Part shown: piece by piece, positions 23,444 to 34,877 of the stretch
How the letters are laid out: each line of letters starts with the position of its first letter
How positions within the stretch are numbered: position 1 is the stretch's first letter
Assembly (NCBI GenBank): GCA_947683425.1
Contig: CANTUQ010000102.1
Coordinates: 1,977,501 to 2,041,500 of the forward strand
Direction: 5' to 3'
Source: Excoecaria cochinchinensis
Lineage: Eukaryota > Streptophyta > Magnoliopsida > Malpighiales > Euphorbiaceae
Length of the DNA stretch: 64,000 nt
Notes under the pieces: generated by a model
Told to the model about the DNA's origin: nothing
Databases searched by the model: none
What the model saw: only the letters and a program-made list of their open reading frames with translations
Translations under genes and position numbers: made by a program

Positions 23444-24024
23444 TGTCACACCCCAAATCAGGCCTGGTCGGAATTGGCGCGTTAACTCGGGAATCCAAGG
23501 GTACTTCAATAATTTGTGCTTGAGAAAAATTGGATAATAAGGATTTAGTGGCTAAGTAATTAATTAAGTAGGTTGTAAAGGGAAAATGTTAGAGTGTGTT
23601 TGTAGTGTATGGAAGTAGGATATAAGTGGATTAAGGGGTTTTATAGTGTGGGTTGTATGTATGGTGCCTTGGATGTAAGTGGGTTTTAAGGAATAATATG
23701 GTGTGAGTGGTGTTTGGTGCCTTGAAGATATTTATTCAAGACATGGTTGTGTGTGGTTTGTGTATGGTGCTTAGAGTGAAAAAGTCAAGTGAGTGGATGT
23801 TTGGCCCAATAGGAGAGGGACAAGTGGCTTGGTAGGTGGGCAATTAATGGGAAAAGAGTTAAAGGAAAAGAAGAAAGAGAGGGAGAGCAGATTTCATGTT
23901 GGGGCTCCCTCCTCTCTCTCCCGTTCTTCCTCTTCTTCTCTTCTTTCCCGTTTCTTGCGTTTCCTCTCTTGTTTGTGTGGGTTTGGATATGGTTTTGGAG
24001 GTGTTTGAGAGCAAGATTGAAGAG

Positions 24025-24209
24025 GTAAGTAGTTAGATTTTGGATGTGTGTTTGGATTTTTGGATTGTCTTCTTCTTTGGTTTTGTTTAAATTAAGGTTT
24101 GTGGAAGAGTAATTGTGGGTTTTGGTTTTGTGCAAGCTTTGGGTTTCAAGAGAAAGCTCAAGGGTAAAGAGAAGGTGAAGATTGGGTCTTGAAGCTACAA
24201 AGAAATCAG
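24025..24209 (+). other. Intron-like block in LARD-1 5' LTR
   Basis: GTAAGT after a long CT-rich run; ends ATCAG before GTTTGGGAG. 185 nt. The same block occurs in the 3' LTR at about 29050-29235. Confidence 0.45.
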
Positions 24210-24974
24210 GTTTGGGAGCTTTGATTTATGAATTGGAATCTATGAGTTGTTGTGCCCTAATTCTCACTTAAGATGTAAATGAGTTTGTATTGTTTAAATC
24301 TCTGAAATTTGAGTGTTTTGGTATGTGTAAATGCATGAATTAGTTTTGGTAGATGTGTTAGTAATCCATGCTATTGATTGAAATGAATTTATATGAGGGT
24401 TGGCTTTGTAATGCATGAGTTTGGCAATTCTGTCCCGTTTTTATTTGACCTCTGTGTGTTGTTTTTGTCATATGTATAGTTATAGAGTTCCAAATCGAGT
24501 GATTCTTAAACCATTAGAACCATGACGTCCACGTATTTAAATGTCCTAGAAATATCCTTGGGCTAATTCTTGCTTTAAGACCCTGTAATTTGGATAAAAT
24601 CGTGGTGTCTCTTTTTGTGTCGGGTTGTTTGACCAGTATGGGTTGTGGAGAGCATATCTGAAGTTTTAGACGTCCTTTTGATCTGAAATTTGTTTCATTT
24701 TAACGTTAACATCCTAGGGAACATTTGTTAAGAAGGAAGGTTTGGCTAAAAATGAAATTTTGAAGTCGGTATAGGCAACACAAGTCAGGGGCGTTAAGCA
24801 GTCTTTTGTGGGTTCTGAGATGAGCCTCTGTCGCGATCGCGACAAGGGTCGCGACCTCGCGACAGAAAAACCTAAATTAGCCTTTATTTCTTCATTTTTG
24901 AGCCCTCGGTTAACCCAGATAAATCTCGTACCTTCCCCTCAGCTTATTATGCACGTTTAGGGTAATTAAATGGC

Positions 24975-24982
24975 TATATAAG
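24975..24982 (+). promoter_or_regulatory. TATA box, LARD-1 5' LTR
   Basis: TATATAAG in the context GGCTATATAAGTAG, lying between the first palindrome pair and the main array. The same site is at 30001-30008 in the 3' LTR. It is a likely core promoter, judged from the sequence only. Confidence 0.45.
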
Positions 24983-25385
24983 TAGTTGTCTTTGGGAAAA
25001 GCTTATGAGTACAATTAAGATTGGTGATTTTTGGGAATCTCTTATTTCTTGCATGTGAATATGTTCATGTATGTGTTTTGATGGTTTCTTAGAAGCAAGT
25101 TATTAGATGTCCTTTATTTTGATGTATATGCTATGGGTCTTTGTTTTAGAATGTGGAATTTGCAAGATTATGATGCATAAATTGGGTTTTGATTGATTCT
25201 TGAAATTGAATGTTTAAAACATTGGATTGTATGAAGTTTGTTGTTAATAAATGTTGTACTATGGTTGTTAATATCAATGGATGGCTAGATTGGAGGTAAG
25301 TGACCTTTGATTGAGAATTGTAGGTTGGGAGGAGGAATTGGAAGAGGAAAATCTGCAGAATTTCTGCAGATTTTTGAAATCCCGA

Positions 25386-25682
25386 CGCTGTCGCGATCGC
25401 GACAGAGAGCGGGGTTGGGAGCTTAGCTGTTGTGAGCATGCGACACCGTCGCGAGCCCGTGACAGCCGAAGTGTAATATACCCTCTGTCGCGAGCGCGAC
25501 AGAGTGCGATGCTAGCTAAGTGCTATCGCGAGCCCGCGACAGCACCAATGGTTCTCTGTCGCGATCGCGATATATGTCGCGAGCGCGACAGAGTCTGGCC
25601 CTTCCGTCCTCTTCGCGGTCGCGAAGTCCGTAGCGCGCACGCAGCGAAGAGACTTCAGTCTCTGTCGCGAGCGCGATAGACC
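25386..25682. repeat. TCGCGA palindrome array, LARD-1 5' LTR
   Basis: About ten palindromic units of the type TGTCGCGAGCGCGACA or TGTCGCGATCGCGATA. An outlying pair lies at 24826-24866. The array in the 3' LTR (30411-30722) has extra units. Confidence 0.9.
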
Positions 25683-25889
25683 CTTATATGCTAAATGAGT
25701 ACTCTTTCATTTCATGTGGTTTGAACTTCCATTCCTTTTGACAGTTATGAGATTTATGTTTGGTATTTTATGAATAATATGAATATGGAACCATGATATG
25801 ATTATGTACACATATGATGATAATTTTGGAAGTTATGAAATGGATTGAATGGTTTATGTATGACCTGCTAGAGTCTAGTAAGTGGATAG

Positions 25890-26820
25890 TTAGGCATGCC
25901 TAATAGAGTTCTATTAGCTGCAGCCCCTTTGAATGTTTGGACCCTGATCAGGTCCTTGTTTGGTTCCTCGCGAACCCTTTATATGTATGGATCTTGTTTA
26001 AGATCCCCTTTCGTTAAAATGTTTTTGAATGCGGAAAATGATGTTGTTTTTCTCTCGATTCGTACCCGTAAGGTGCGCCCGTTCGTACCAATAAGGTACC
26101 GTCAGATAAAGTTTCTGTGATTACTTCGATTCGTACCCGTAAGGTGCGCCTGATCGTGCCAGTGAGGCACTGTCTGATTTCTCGTTATCCACTATTTTGA
26201 GTCGGCAGGTATTCTGTTCGCTTTGTCTGATAGGAATATGAGAATATGATAACCGTTTGGTTAAGATTTCAGTAATATGAATCAGCTATCTTTCTGATGT
26301 GATCATGGAAGTTTGAATGGTTTGAATATGACTCAAGTATGCTTTTTTATATGCTTACAGCCTATTTTGTATTGTGAATGTGTCTAATTGAGTGGTTGAG
26401 ATGTAAGCATGCGAACTAGTATGTATAAGTACACTGGCTTGCATCATTGTATACTATGGTTATATGTGTGAATGAGTATTTATCATATTGAGATGCAATG
26501 CATGTGGATCGACGTTTGGTATGATATGTGCATGTGCAATATTTTTAAGAGTATATGCATGGTAAAGTGTTGCTATTCGATACCTCGGCGAAACCGGTAA
26601 GTGTAATGCATGTGATATTGTATGTAGTTCCGCATGGTGATAATTGTATTATGGTTGGTATTGCCTTTGCTATGCAAGTCTGATTATATATATGTTATGA
26701 ATATCCGCATTTGACATTCGAATGTGTTATGACTTGGCGACCATTGTGAATGGCCGTCCATATTACTTGTGTGTTCTCCCCACTAAGCGTTATCGCTTAG
26801 CACGGGCTCTTTTCCCGTGC
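25890..26820 (+). promoter_or_regulatory. Hairpin cassette, LARD-1 5' LTR
   Basis: TTAGGCATGCCTAA (25890-25903); GGACC/GGTCC (25939-25955); GGTTC/GAACC (25962-25976); GGATCTT/AAGATCC (25989-26006); GTACC/GGTAC (26085-26099); GTGCC/GGCAC (26156-26170); CCATT-GTG-AATGG (26741-26753); CTAAGCG/CGCTTAG (26783-26800); GCACGGG/CCCGTGC (26800-26820). The same order is at 30933-31213 and 31784-31863 in the 3' LTR. Confidence 0.65.
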
Positions 26821-27253
26821 AGGAGGCAGGTTTGGATCGGTTCGAGTCGCGCGTCTGCAGGGTCGGCCACGTAGCAGTTAGAAGTTTTGTATTTTATTCA
26901 GTTCTTGTATTTCGGATTGCTTATGTATTTGTATATGTAAGGATCTTGTAGTAATTAAGTTTTCAGTTAAATGAACCCTTTGTTTTATCGTTCACTTTAT
27001 GCTTCTGCTGAGTAATCTTATGTATGCATGTGTTTATGCTTCCGCTTAGTGCTTGTGTGTGTGTGAGTTATTGCATGATTAGTCAGTGCCGCAAGGTAAG
27101 TCAAGTTTTTAATTACCCGTATTTTTGTAGGTATGTTTATGCTTGTATGCATGCTTCCGCGTAACAAATGTGTTTATCCGTGTGTGAGTGCATCGGGTAG
27201 CGCGCCCGCCAGCGTCCTTCCAACGGGGGCGGCGGTGGGGGTGTTACAGTTAG

Positions 27254-27270
27254 TGGTATCAGAGCGCCGG
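27254..27270 (+). other. Primer binding site, LARD-1
   Basis: TGGTATCAGAGCGCCGG, five nucleotides after the LTR end; initiator-Met type. Confidence 0.85.
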
Positions 27271-27405
27271 TTGGCGATTCTGGTTGTATTTGTTTATTTG
27301 AGTGTCAAGTCTTGGTATGCTAATTGGGTTGTGTCGTGTCTTTGCATGTGAGTCGGTTTGTGCCGTGGCCTAATGCAGATGTGTCTTGTCTGGTGTTCTG
27401 TCTAG

Positions 27406-27970
27406 ATGGAGTCTGATCCTAGTGAGAATGTGGGCGAGACAACGGAAAGTGTGAACGCTGTTGTAGCTGATCAGAGTGTCTCCGAGCATCTTTTGGTTGG
27501 CAATCCCGGTCTTGCTTCCGATGATAGGACATTAGTGCAAGGGTTGGTTCGGATATTGGATAGGTTGACTGCTCCTCGGATTCCTCAGGATTCTGTTCGG
27601 AGGATGCCTCAAAAGAGAAAGGTGTTAAGTGAAGAAGTGTTCGCGGGAAAAAGAATTCAAGAACCTTCGATGTGTCATCAATGTCAGAAGCAGCATGAGG
27701 GAAAGTGTAGGAAGAAGTGGGTACCGCCAATATGTAGGCACTGCCAAAAGCGACATCGGGCCGATGTCGGAAGCTCTCGGGTGCTTGTTTCAGGTGTGGC
27801 AGCATGGGACATCAGATTGCTGATTGTCCCAAGATAGGGGAGAATCTAGTTCATCAAGCTAGAAAGGATGTGGAGGAATTGCTTCGAGCCGCCCGTGTGC
27901 CCTCGGGTTTTGTTGCGCACCACAGTGAAGTAGAGGATTCTGCAGCGCCTTCTGGTAAGTATTCTTTTGA
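27406..27970 (+). pseudogene. Internally deleted gag of LARD-1
   Basis: ATG at 27406. The N-terminal part aligns with other Tekay Gags up to LDRLTAPRIPQDSVRR (about residues 52-67), then jumps directly to a basic stretch and the zinc knuckles. The capsid-forming middle is missing. The first knuckle is CHQCQKQHEGKC and the second begins CRHCQKRH. A frameshift then moves the last knuckle (CFRCGSMGHQIADC) to another frame, and the open frame ends at 27837. In the shifted frame a short stretch up to about 27970 resembles the start of the protease region (SGKYSFDMFE). It could at most make a small RNA-binding protein. Confidence 0.8.
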
Positions 27971-28469
27971 TATGTTTGAGTAAAGTTTGTTTGGTATCTT
28001 TGGACGCAAGGATCTTTGGATTTTGTAAGGTTTTGTTAGTACTCTGTATACCTATCAGCTATCCCCAGAAAAAGTTTTGAATGAAAGCATATTAAATCAT
28101 GGGGTTAGGACAAAGTGCATCATTATAGCATCAATTGCATCATTCTGCATATATGAATCATCTCAATCTCATTACATCATTTTCCCTTTGACCATACATG
28201 AAAAGCATTACATATGTGTTTTGACTGAGGGAAAGCTGCATGGTGTACATAGAGTATTTGGTATGGAAGTTGAGTAGGGAGTATTTTGCTGAGAGTGTTT
28301 GGTTCGGATATAAGAAAGTGATCTAAGAGTTTAATGATGAGGATAAGTGTAAACAAGCGAGTAGTTTGGAAGTGAAGTGTGCGAGTTGTTGGCAACTTGA
28401 ATCATTGGGTTGTGAATCTTTCCGAGGTGAGTGAATTTCGAGGACGAAATTCTTTTAGGAGGGAAGAGT
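27971..28469 (+). other. LARD-1 spacer, hairpin and polypurine tract
   Basis: No domain is recognisable. The end is the conserved pol terminus: the hairpin GAATTTCGAGGACGAAATTC (28433-28452), then the polypurine tract AGGAGGGAAGAG next to the 3' LTR. This shows the element arose by deletion of pol from a Tekay-type parent. Confidence 0.75.
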
Positions 28470-31400
28470 TGTCACACCCCAAATCAGGCCTGGTCGGAAT
28501 TGGCACGTTAACTCGAGAATCCAAGGGTACTTCAGTAATTTGTGCTTGAGAAAAATTGGATAATAAGGATTTAGTGGCTAAGTAATTAATTAAGTAGGTT
28601 GTAAAGGGAAAATGTTAGAGTGTGTTTGTAGTGTATGGAAGTAGGATATAAGTGGATTAAGGGGTTTTATAGTGTGGGTTGTATGTATGGTGCCTTGGAT
28701 GTAAGTGGGTTTTAAGGAATAATATGGTGTGAGTGGTGTTTGGTGCCTTGAAGATATTTATTCAAGACATGGTTGTGTGTGGTTTCTGTATGGTGCTTAG
28801 AGTGGAAAAGTCAAGTGAGTGGATGTTTGGCCCAATAGGAGAGGGACAAGTGGCTTGGTAGGTGGGCAATTAATGGGAAAAGAGTTAAAGGAAAAGAAGA
28901 AAGAGAGGGAGAGCAGATTTCATGTTGGGGCTCCCTCCTCTCTCTCCCGTTCTTCCTCTTCTTCTCTTCTTTCCCGTTTCTTGCGTTTCCTCTCTTGTTT
29001 GTGTGGGTTTGGATCTGGTTTTGGAGGTGTTTGAGAGCAAGATTGAAGAGGTAAGTGGTTAGATTTTGGATGTGTGTTTGGATTTTTGGATTGTCTTCTT
29101 CTTTGGTTTTGTTTAAATTAAGGTTTGTGGAAGAGTAATTGTGGGTTTTGGTTTTGTGCAAGCTTTGGGTTTCAAGAGAAAGCTCAAGGGTAAAGAGAAG
29201 GTGAAGATTGGGTCTTGAAGCTACAAAGAAATCAGGTTTGGGAGCTTTGATTTATGAATTGGAATCTATGAGTTGTTGTGCCCTAATTCTCACTTAAGTT
29301 GTAAATGAGTTTGTATTGTTTAAATCTCTGAAATTTGAGTGTTTTGGTATGTGTAAATGCATGAATTAGTTTTGGTAGATGTGTTAGTAATCCATGCTAT
29401 TGATTGAAATGAATTTATATGAGGGTTGGCTTTGCAATGCATGAGTTTGGCAATTCTGTCCCGTTTTTATTTGACCTCTGTGTGTTGTTTTTAACATAAG
29501 TATAGTTGTAGACCTCCAAATCGTGTGATTCTTGAGCCATTAGAACCATGACGTCCACGTATTTTAATGTTCTAGAAATAGCCTTGGGCTAATTCTTGCT
29601 TTTAGACCCTGTAATTTTGATAAAATCGTGGTGTCTCTTTTTTTGTCGGGTTGTTTGAAAAGTATGGGTTGTGGAGAGCATATCTGTAGTTTTAGACGTC
29701 CTTTTGATCTGAAATTTGTTTCATTTTAACGTTAACAGCTTAGGTAATATTTGTTAAGAAGGCAGGTTTGGCTAAAAATGAGGTTTAGAAGTCGGTTTAG
29801 GCAACACAAGTTAGGGGCATTAAGCAGTTTTTTGTGGGTTCTGAGATGAGCCTCTGTCGCGATCGCGACAAGGGTCGCGACCTCGCGACAGAAAAACCTA
29901 TATTAGTCTTTATTTCTTCATTTTTGAGCCCTCGGTTAACCCGGATCAATCTCGTACCTTCCCCTCAGCTTATTATGCACGTTTAGGGTAATTAAATGGC
30001 TATATAAGTAGTTGTCTTTGGGAAAAGCTTATGAGTACGATTAGGATTGGTGATTTTTGGGAATCTCTTATTTCTTGCATGTGAATATGTTCATGTATGT
30101 GTTTTGATGGTTTCTTGGAAGCAGGTTATTAGATGTCCTTTATTTTGATGTATATGCTATGGGTCTTTGTTTTAGAATGTGGAATTTGCAAGATTATGAT
30201 GCATAAATTGGGTTTTGATTGATTCTTGAAATTGAATGTTTAAAACATTGGATTGTATGAAGTTTGTTGTTAATAAATGTTGTACTATGGTTGTTGATAT
30301 CAATGGATGGCTGGATTGGAGGTAAGTGACCTTTGATTGAGAATTGTATGTTGGGAGGAGGAATTGGAAGAGGAAAATCTGCAGAATTTCTGCAGATTTT
30401 CGAAATCCCGACGCTGTTGCGATCGCGACAGAGAGCGGGGTTGGGAGCTTAGCTGTCGCGAGCCCGCGACAGCCGAATTGTAATATACCCTCTGTCGCGA
30501 GCGCGACAACTGTCGCAATCGCGACAGAGTGCGATGCTAGCAAAGTGCTATCGCGAGCACGTGATTCGTCGCGAGCCCGCGACAGCACCAATGGTTCTCT
30601 GTCGCGATCGCGATATATGTCGCGAGCGCGACAGAGTCTGGCCCTTTCGTCTTCCTCGCGGTCGCGAAGTCCGTCGCGCGCACGCAGCGAAGAGACTTCA
30701 GTCTCTGTCGCGAGCGCGACAGACCCTTATATGCTAAATGAGTACTCTTTCATTTCATGTGGTTTGAACTTCCATTCCTTTTGACAGTTATGAGATTTAT
30801 GTTTGGTATTTTATGAATAATATGAATATGGAACCATGATATGATTATGTACATATATGATGATAAGTTTGGAAGTTATGAAATGGATTGAATGGTTTAT
30901 GTATGACCTGCTAGAGTCTAGTAAGTGGATAGTTAGGCATGCCTAATAGAGTTCTATTAGCTGCAGCCCCTTTGAACGTATGGACCCTGATCAGGTCCCT
31001 GTTTGGATCCTCGTGAACCCTTTATATGTATGGATCTTGTTTAAGATCCCCTTTCGTTAAAATGTTTTTGAATGCGGAAAATGATGTTGTTTTTCTCTCG
31101 ATTCGTACACGTAAGGTGAGCCCGTTCGTACCAATAAGGTACCGTCAGATAAAGTTTCTGTGATTACTTCGATTCGTACCCGTAAGGTGCGCCTGATCGT
31201 GCCAGTGAGGCACTGTCTGATTTCTCGTTATCCACTATTTTGAGTCAGCAGGTATTCTGTTCACTTTGTCTGATAGGAATATGAGAATATGATAACCGTT
31301 TGGTTAAGATTTCAGTTATATGAATCAGCTATCTTTCTGATGTGATCATGGAAGTTTGAATGGTTTGAATATGACTCAAGTATGCTTTTGTATATGCTTA

Positions 31401-32311
31401 TAGCCTATTTTGTATTGTGAATGTGTCTAATTGAGTGGTTGAGATGTAAGCATGCGAACTAGTATGTATAAGTACACTGGCTTGCATCATTGTATACTAT
31501 GGTTATATGTGTGAATCAGTATTTATCATATTGAGATGCAATGCATGTGGATCGACGTTTGGTATGATATGTGCATGTGCAATATTTTTAAGAGTATATG
31601 CATGGTAAAGTGTTGCTATTCGATACCTCGGCGAAACCGGTAAGTGTAATGCATGTGATATTGTATGTAGTTCCGCATGGTGCTAATTGTATTATGGTTG
31701 GTATTGCCTTTGCTATGCAAGTCTGATTATATATGTGTTATGAATATCCGCATTTGACATTCGAATATGTTATGCCTTAGCGACCATTGTGAATGGCCGT
31801 CCATATTACTTGTGTTTTCTCCCCACTAAGTGTTATCGCTTAGCACGGGCTCTTTTCCCGTGCAAGAGGCAGGTTTGGTTTGGTTCGAGTCGCGAGTCTG
31901 CAGGGTCGGCCACGTAGTAGTTAGAAGTTTTGTATTTTGTTCAGTTCCTGTATTTCGGATTCTGTAATTTTGTAGCCTTTTGCTTATGTATTTGTATATG
32001 TAAGGATCTTGTTGTAATTAAGTTTTTAGTTAAATGAACCCTTTGTTTTATCGTTCACTTTATGCTTCCGCTGAGTAATCTTATGTATGCATGTGTTTAT
32101 GCTTCCGCTTAGTGCTTGTGTGTGGGTGAGTTATTGCATGATTTGTCAGTGCCGCAAGGTAAGTCAAGTTTTTAATTACCCGTATTTTTGTAGGTATGTT
32201 TATGCTTCTATGCATGCTTCCGCGTAACGAATGTGTTTATCCGTGTGTGAGTGCATCGGGCAGTGCGCCCGCCAGCGTCCTTCCAACGGGGGCGGCGGTG
32301 GGGGTGTTACA
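28470..32311 (+). mobile_element. 3' LTR of LARD-1
   Basis: TGTCACACCCC to GGGGTGTTACA, 3842 bp, very similar to the 5' LTR. The main length difference is in the TCGCGA array (30411-30722). TATA box at 30001-30008. A first palindrome pair is at 29852-29890. Confidence 0.95.
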
Positions 32312-32316
32312 GTTGC

Positions 32317-33180
32317 AAATATTGAGAGATCACCAGTTGTATGCTAAATTCAGTAAGTGTGATTTTTGGTTAAAGGAAGTGACTTTTCTTGGACATGTAG
32401 TATAGGCTGAAGGTATTCGGGTGGATCCCTCTACGATAGAGGCTATTGTGAATTGGTTACCACCGCGAAATTTCCCAAAAGTGAGGAGTTTTCTGGGTTT
32501 AGCTAGGTATTACAGGCGGTTCGTTAAAGGATTTTCAGTGTTAGCTTCACCTTTGACGCGGCTTCTTCGAAAAGAAGTGAAGTTTGTTTGGTCTGATAGA
32601 TGTCAAGCGAGTTTCGAGCAATTGAAGGACATGTTGATTAGAGCCCCTGTTCTTACTCAGCCTATATCAGGTAAAGAGTACATGATGTATAGTGATGCTT
32701 CGGGGGTAGGTCTGGGTTGTGTGTTAATGCAAGACGGAAAAGTAATTGCTTATGCATCCAGGCAATTAAAGCCACATGAACAACACTACCCGATGCATGA
32801 TTTGGAATTAGCAGCGGTAGTGTTTGCTCTTAAAGCATGGCGGCACTATTTGTATGGGGAGACTTGTAGAATCTTTACAGATCACAAGAGTTTAAAATAT
32901 TTGCTCACTCAGAAGGAATTGAACCTGAGACAGCAGAGATGGTTAGAATTGTTTAAAGATTATGACTGTATTATTGATTACCATCCGGGGAAGGCGAATG
33001 TGGTAGCGGATGCTCTAAGTAGAAAATCAGTGTCAGCTCTTTCTCTGAGTAAAGCAAGGTGGAGATTGGATTCAAAAGGTGCATTAGTTGCTTGATTGAA
33101 GGCTAGGCCGAACTTGAGACAGTTGATAGTGGATGCACAGATAAGTGATCCCATGTTGCAGCGTATATCTTCTTATAGTT
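32317..33180 (+). pseudogene. RT part 2 and RNase H, element A
   Basis: It resumes the RT frame after LARD-1 with the connection domain (YAKFSKCDFWLKEVTFLGHV), has an in-frame TAG at 32403, then RSFLGLARYYRRFVKGFSVL. RNase H follows with catalytic residues in MYSDASGVGLGCVL, HDLELAAVVFALK, FTDHKSLKYL and NVVADALSRK. A TGA at 33093-33095 and a frameshift before about 33300 separate it from integrase. The enzyme would degrade RNA of the RNA-DNA hybrid. Confidence 0.93.
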
Positions 33181-33229
33181 AAGGATGGTAAGCGGACGGA
33201 TTTTTCAGTCAATGATGAGGGAGTGCTAA

Positions 33230-34585
33230 GATTTGGGAATCGTCTGTGTGTACCGGATGTGGGTGATGTGAAGAAAAGACTTTTGTAAGAAGCTAATTCG
33301 TCGATTTTCACTATGCATCCAGGAGGGAATAAGATGTACCGAGATCTACGACAACTGTATTGGTGGCCGGGTATGAAGAAAGACATCGTAGAGTTTGTTT
33401 CAAAGTGTTTAATATGCCAGCAAGTGAAGATTGAGCACCAAGTTCCATCGGGTTTGCTTAACCCCTTACCCATTCCCCAATGGAAATGGGATGACATTAC
33501 AATGGACTTTGTATCTGGTCTACCAGTAATACAGCGTAAACATGATTTTGTTTGGGTTATAGTCGATCGGTTGACAAAGTCACCGCATTTCTTGCCTATT
33601 CGGTTGGCCTACACCATGGACAAGTTAGCAGAGATGTATGTGAGAGAAATAGTAAGGCTTCACGGAGTTCCATTAGCCATTGTGTGTGATCGGGACCCGA
33701 GATTTACATCCAAGTTTTGGAAGGAGTTACAGGCAGCTCTGGGTACTCGGTTAAATTTCAGCACTGCATTTCATCCTCAGACTGATGGTCAGTCCGAGAG
33801 GGTCATCCAGATTCTCGAGGACATGCTTAGGCGATGTGCTTTGGAATTTTCATGAAATTGGGATAAGTATGTGCCTTTGATGGAATTTGCATATATTAAT
33901 AGTTATCAGGCGAGTATCGGAATGGCCCCTTATGAAGCTCTCTATGGTCGGAGATGTAGAACTCTAGTGTGCTGGATAGAGTTGTCGAAGCGGGCCATGG
34001 TGGGTCTGGATATAGTGAAAGACACTGAAGAGAAAGTTAGAATTGTGCAGCAGAATTTAAAAGCAGCTAAAGATAGACAAAGGTCGTATACCAATTTGAA
34101 ACAAAGAGAGATTCGGTTTGAAATCGATGACAAGGTATTTTTGAAAGTATCGCCATGGCGAAAAGTTCTTCGTTTTGGTAAGAAAGGAAAATTAAGTCCT
34201 CGGTTTATTGGACCTTATGAAATTTTGGAGAGGATTGGTCCGGCAGCTTATCGGTTAGCCCTGCCGATAGAACTAGCTAAATTACATGATGTCTTCCACG
34301 TGTCTATGCTCCGTCATTACCGATCAGACCTATCCCATGTATTGGCAATACAGGACATTCGAGTTTAGCCAGATTTCTCCTTTGATGAAGAACTGAAAGC
34401 AATTTTGGCCAGAGAAATCAGACAGCTTCGAAGCAAGCAAATTCCTTTAGTCAAGGTGCTTTGGCAACATCATGGTTTAGAGGAAGCGACTTGGGAATCA
34501 GAAGAGGCTATGAGAGCTCAGCATCCTCAGCTCTTTGGATCAGGTAAGAATTTCGAGGACGAAATTCTATTAAGGAGGGGAGTGT
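33230..34585 (+). pseudogene. Integrase with chromodomain, element A
   Basis: The zinc domain has H residues near TMHPGGNK and CLICQQ. The catalytic triad is complete: MDFVSGLP, CDRDPRF and DGQSERVIQ, with 35 residues between the second Asp and the Glu. A GPY/F module (FIGPYEIL) follows, then a C-terminal chromodomain ending WQHHGLEEATWESEEAM (about 34380-34520). Chromodomains of this group are thought to direct insertion to heterochromatin. Stops at 33853 (TGA) and 34366 (TAG) break it. The frame runs through the polypurine tract and ends at a TAA formed by the first bases of the 3' LTR. Confidence 0.93.
34548..34585 (+). other. Pol-end hairpin and polypurine tract, element A
   Basis: GAATTTCGAGGACGAAATTC (8-bp perfect stem, AGGA loop, 34548-34567), then AAGGAGGGGAGTGT before the LTR. 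It is coding and structural at once. The same hairpin is at 28433-28452 and, with one G-T pair, at 45455-45474. Confidence 0.8.
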
Positions 34586-34877
34586 TGTAACACCCCGTAC
34601 CCGCCCTAGTAGATTGAGCCAGTATGTGTGTTGTATTTAATTTTGTGTCATGTGTAAATTATGCGTTTTAATTTTGAGCACATGCTATTTTGTTAATTTT
34701 GGTATTACTTTGGGGTTATGTTAGGGTGCACATGTGAGTGTGGGAGTAGTGTATGTGCTATGAGGTTAACCTTAGGTGTTTGTGAGAGGATGGATTGTCG
34801 GTGTGTTTTGAGGAATAGTAACCCTAGGATGCTGCCAAGTGGCTTAAGATGTAGAGAAGAGAGTGGGGGACAGCTGG
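34586..34877 (+). mobile_element. 3' LTR of element A, first part
   Basis: First 292 bp of the LTR, matching 18510-18801, up to the Tat insertion. The last five bases (GCTGG, 34873-34877) are the target duplication repeated at 60175-60179. Confidence 0.95.

Larger units (their letters stand above)
23444..27248 (+). mobile_element. 5' LTR of LARD-1
   Basis: TGTCACACCCC to GGGGTGTTACA, 3805 bp. It contains an intron-like block (24025-24209), a first palindrome pair (24826-24866), a TATA box (24975), the main palindrome array (25386-25682) and the hairpin cassette (25890-26170, 26741-26820). Confidence 0.95.
23444..32311 (+). mobile_element. Non-autonomous long-LTR element (LARD-1)
   Basis: Two LTRs of about 3.8 kb (23444-27248, 28470-32311) flank only 1.2 kb of internal sequence. 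The 5-bp duplication GTTGC is perfect (23439-23443, 32312-32316). The internal part keeps PBS, an internally deleted gag and the polypurine tract, but has no protease core, RT, RNase H or integrase. The two LTRs look nearly identical, so insertion was fairly recent and must have used proteins from another element. It inserted in the RT of element A. Confidence 0.93.

Noticed and set aside
23785..24135. 116-residue ORF found in both LARD-1 LTRs (also 28811-29161)
   Set aside because: Two copies exist only because LTRs are duplicated; it spans the CT-rich stretch and intron-like block in antisense and has no recognisable domain.
30344..30784. 146-residue Ser/Arg-rich ORF, and overlapping ones on both strands
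   Set aside because: Produced by the TCGCGA array of LARD-1; the 5' LTR copy breaks the frame.
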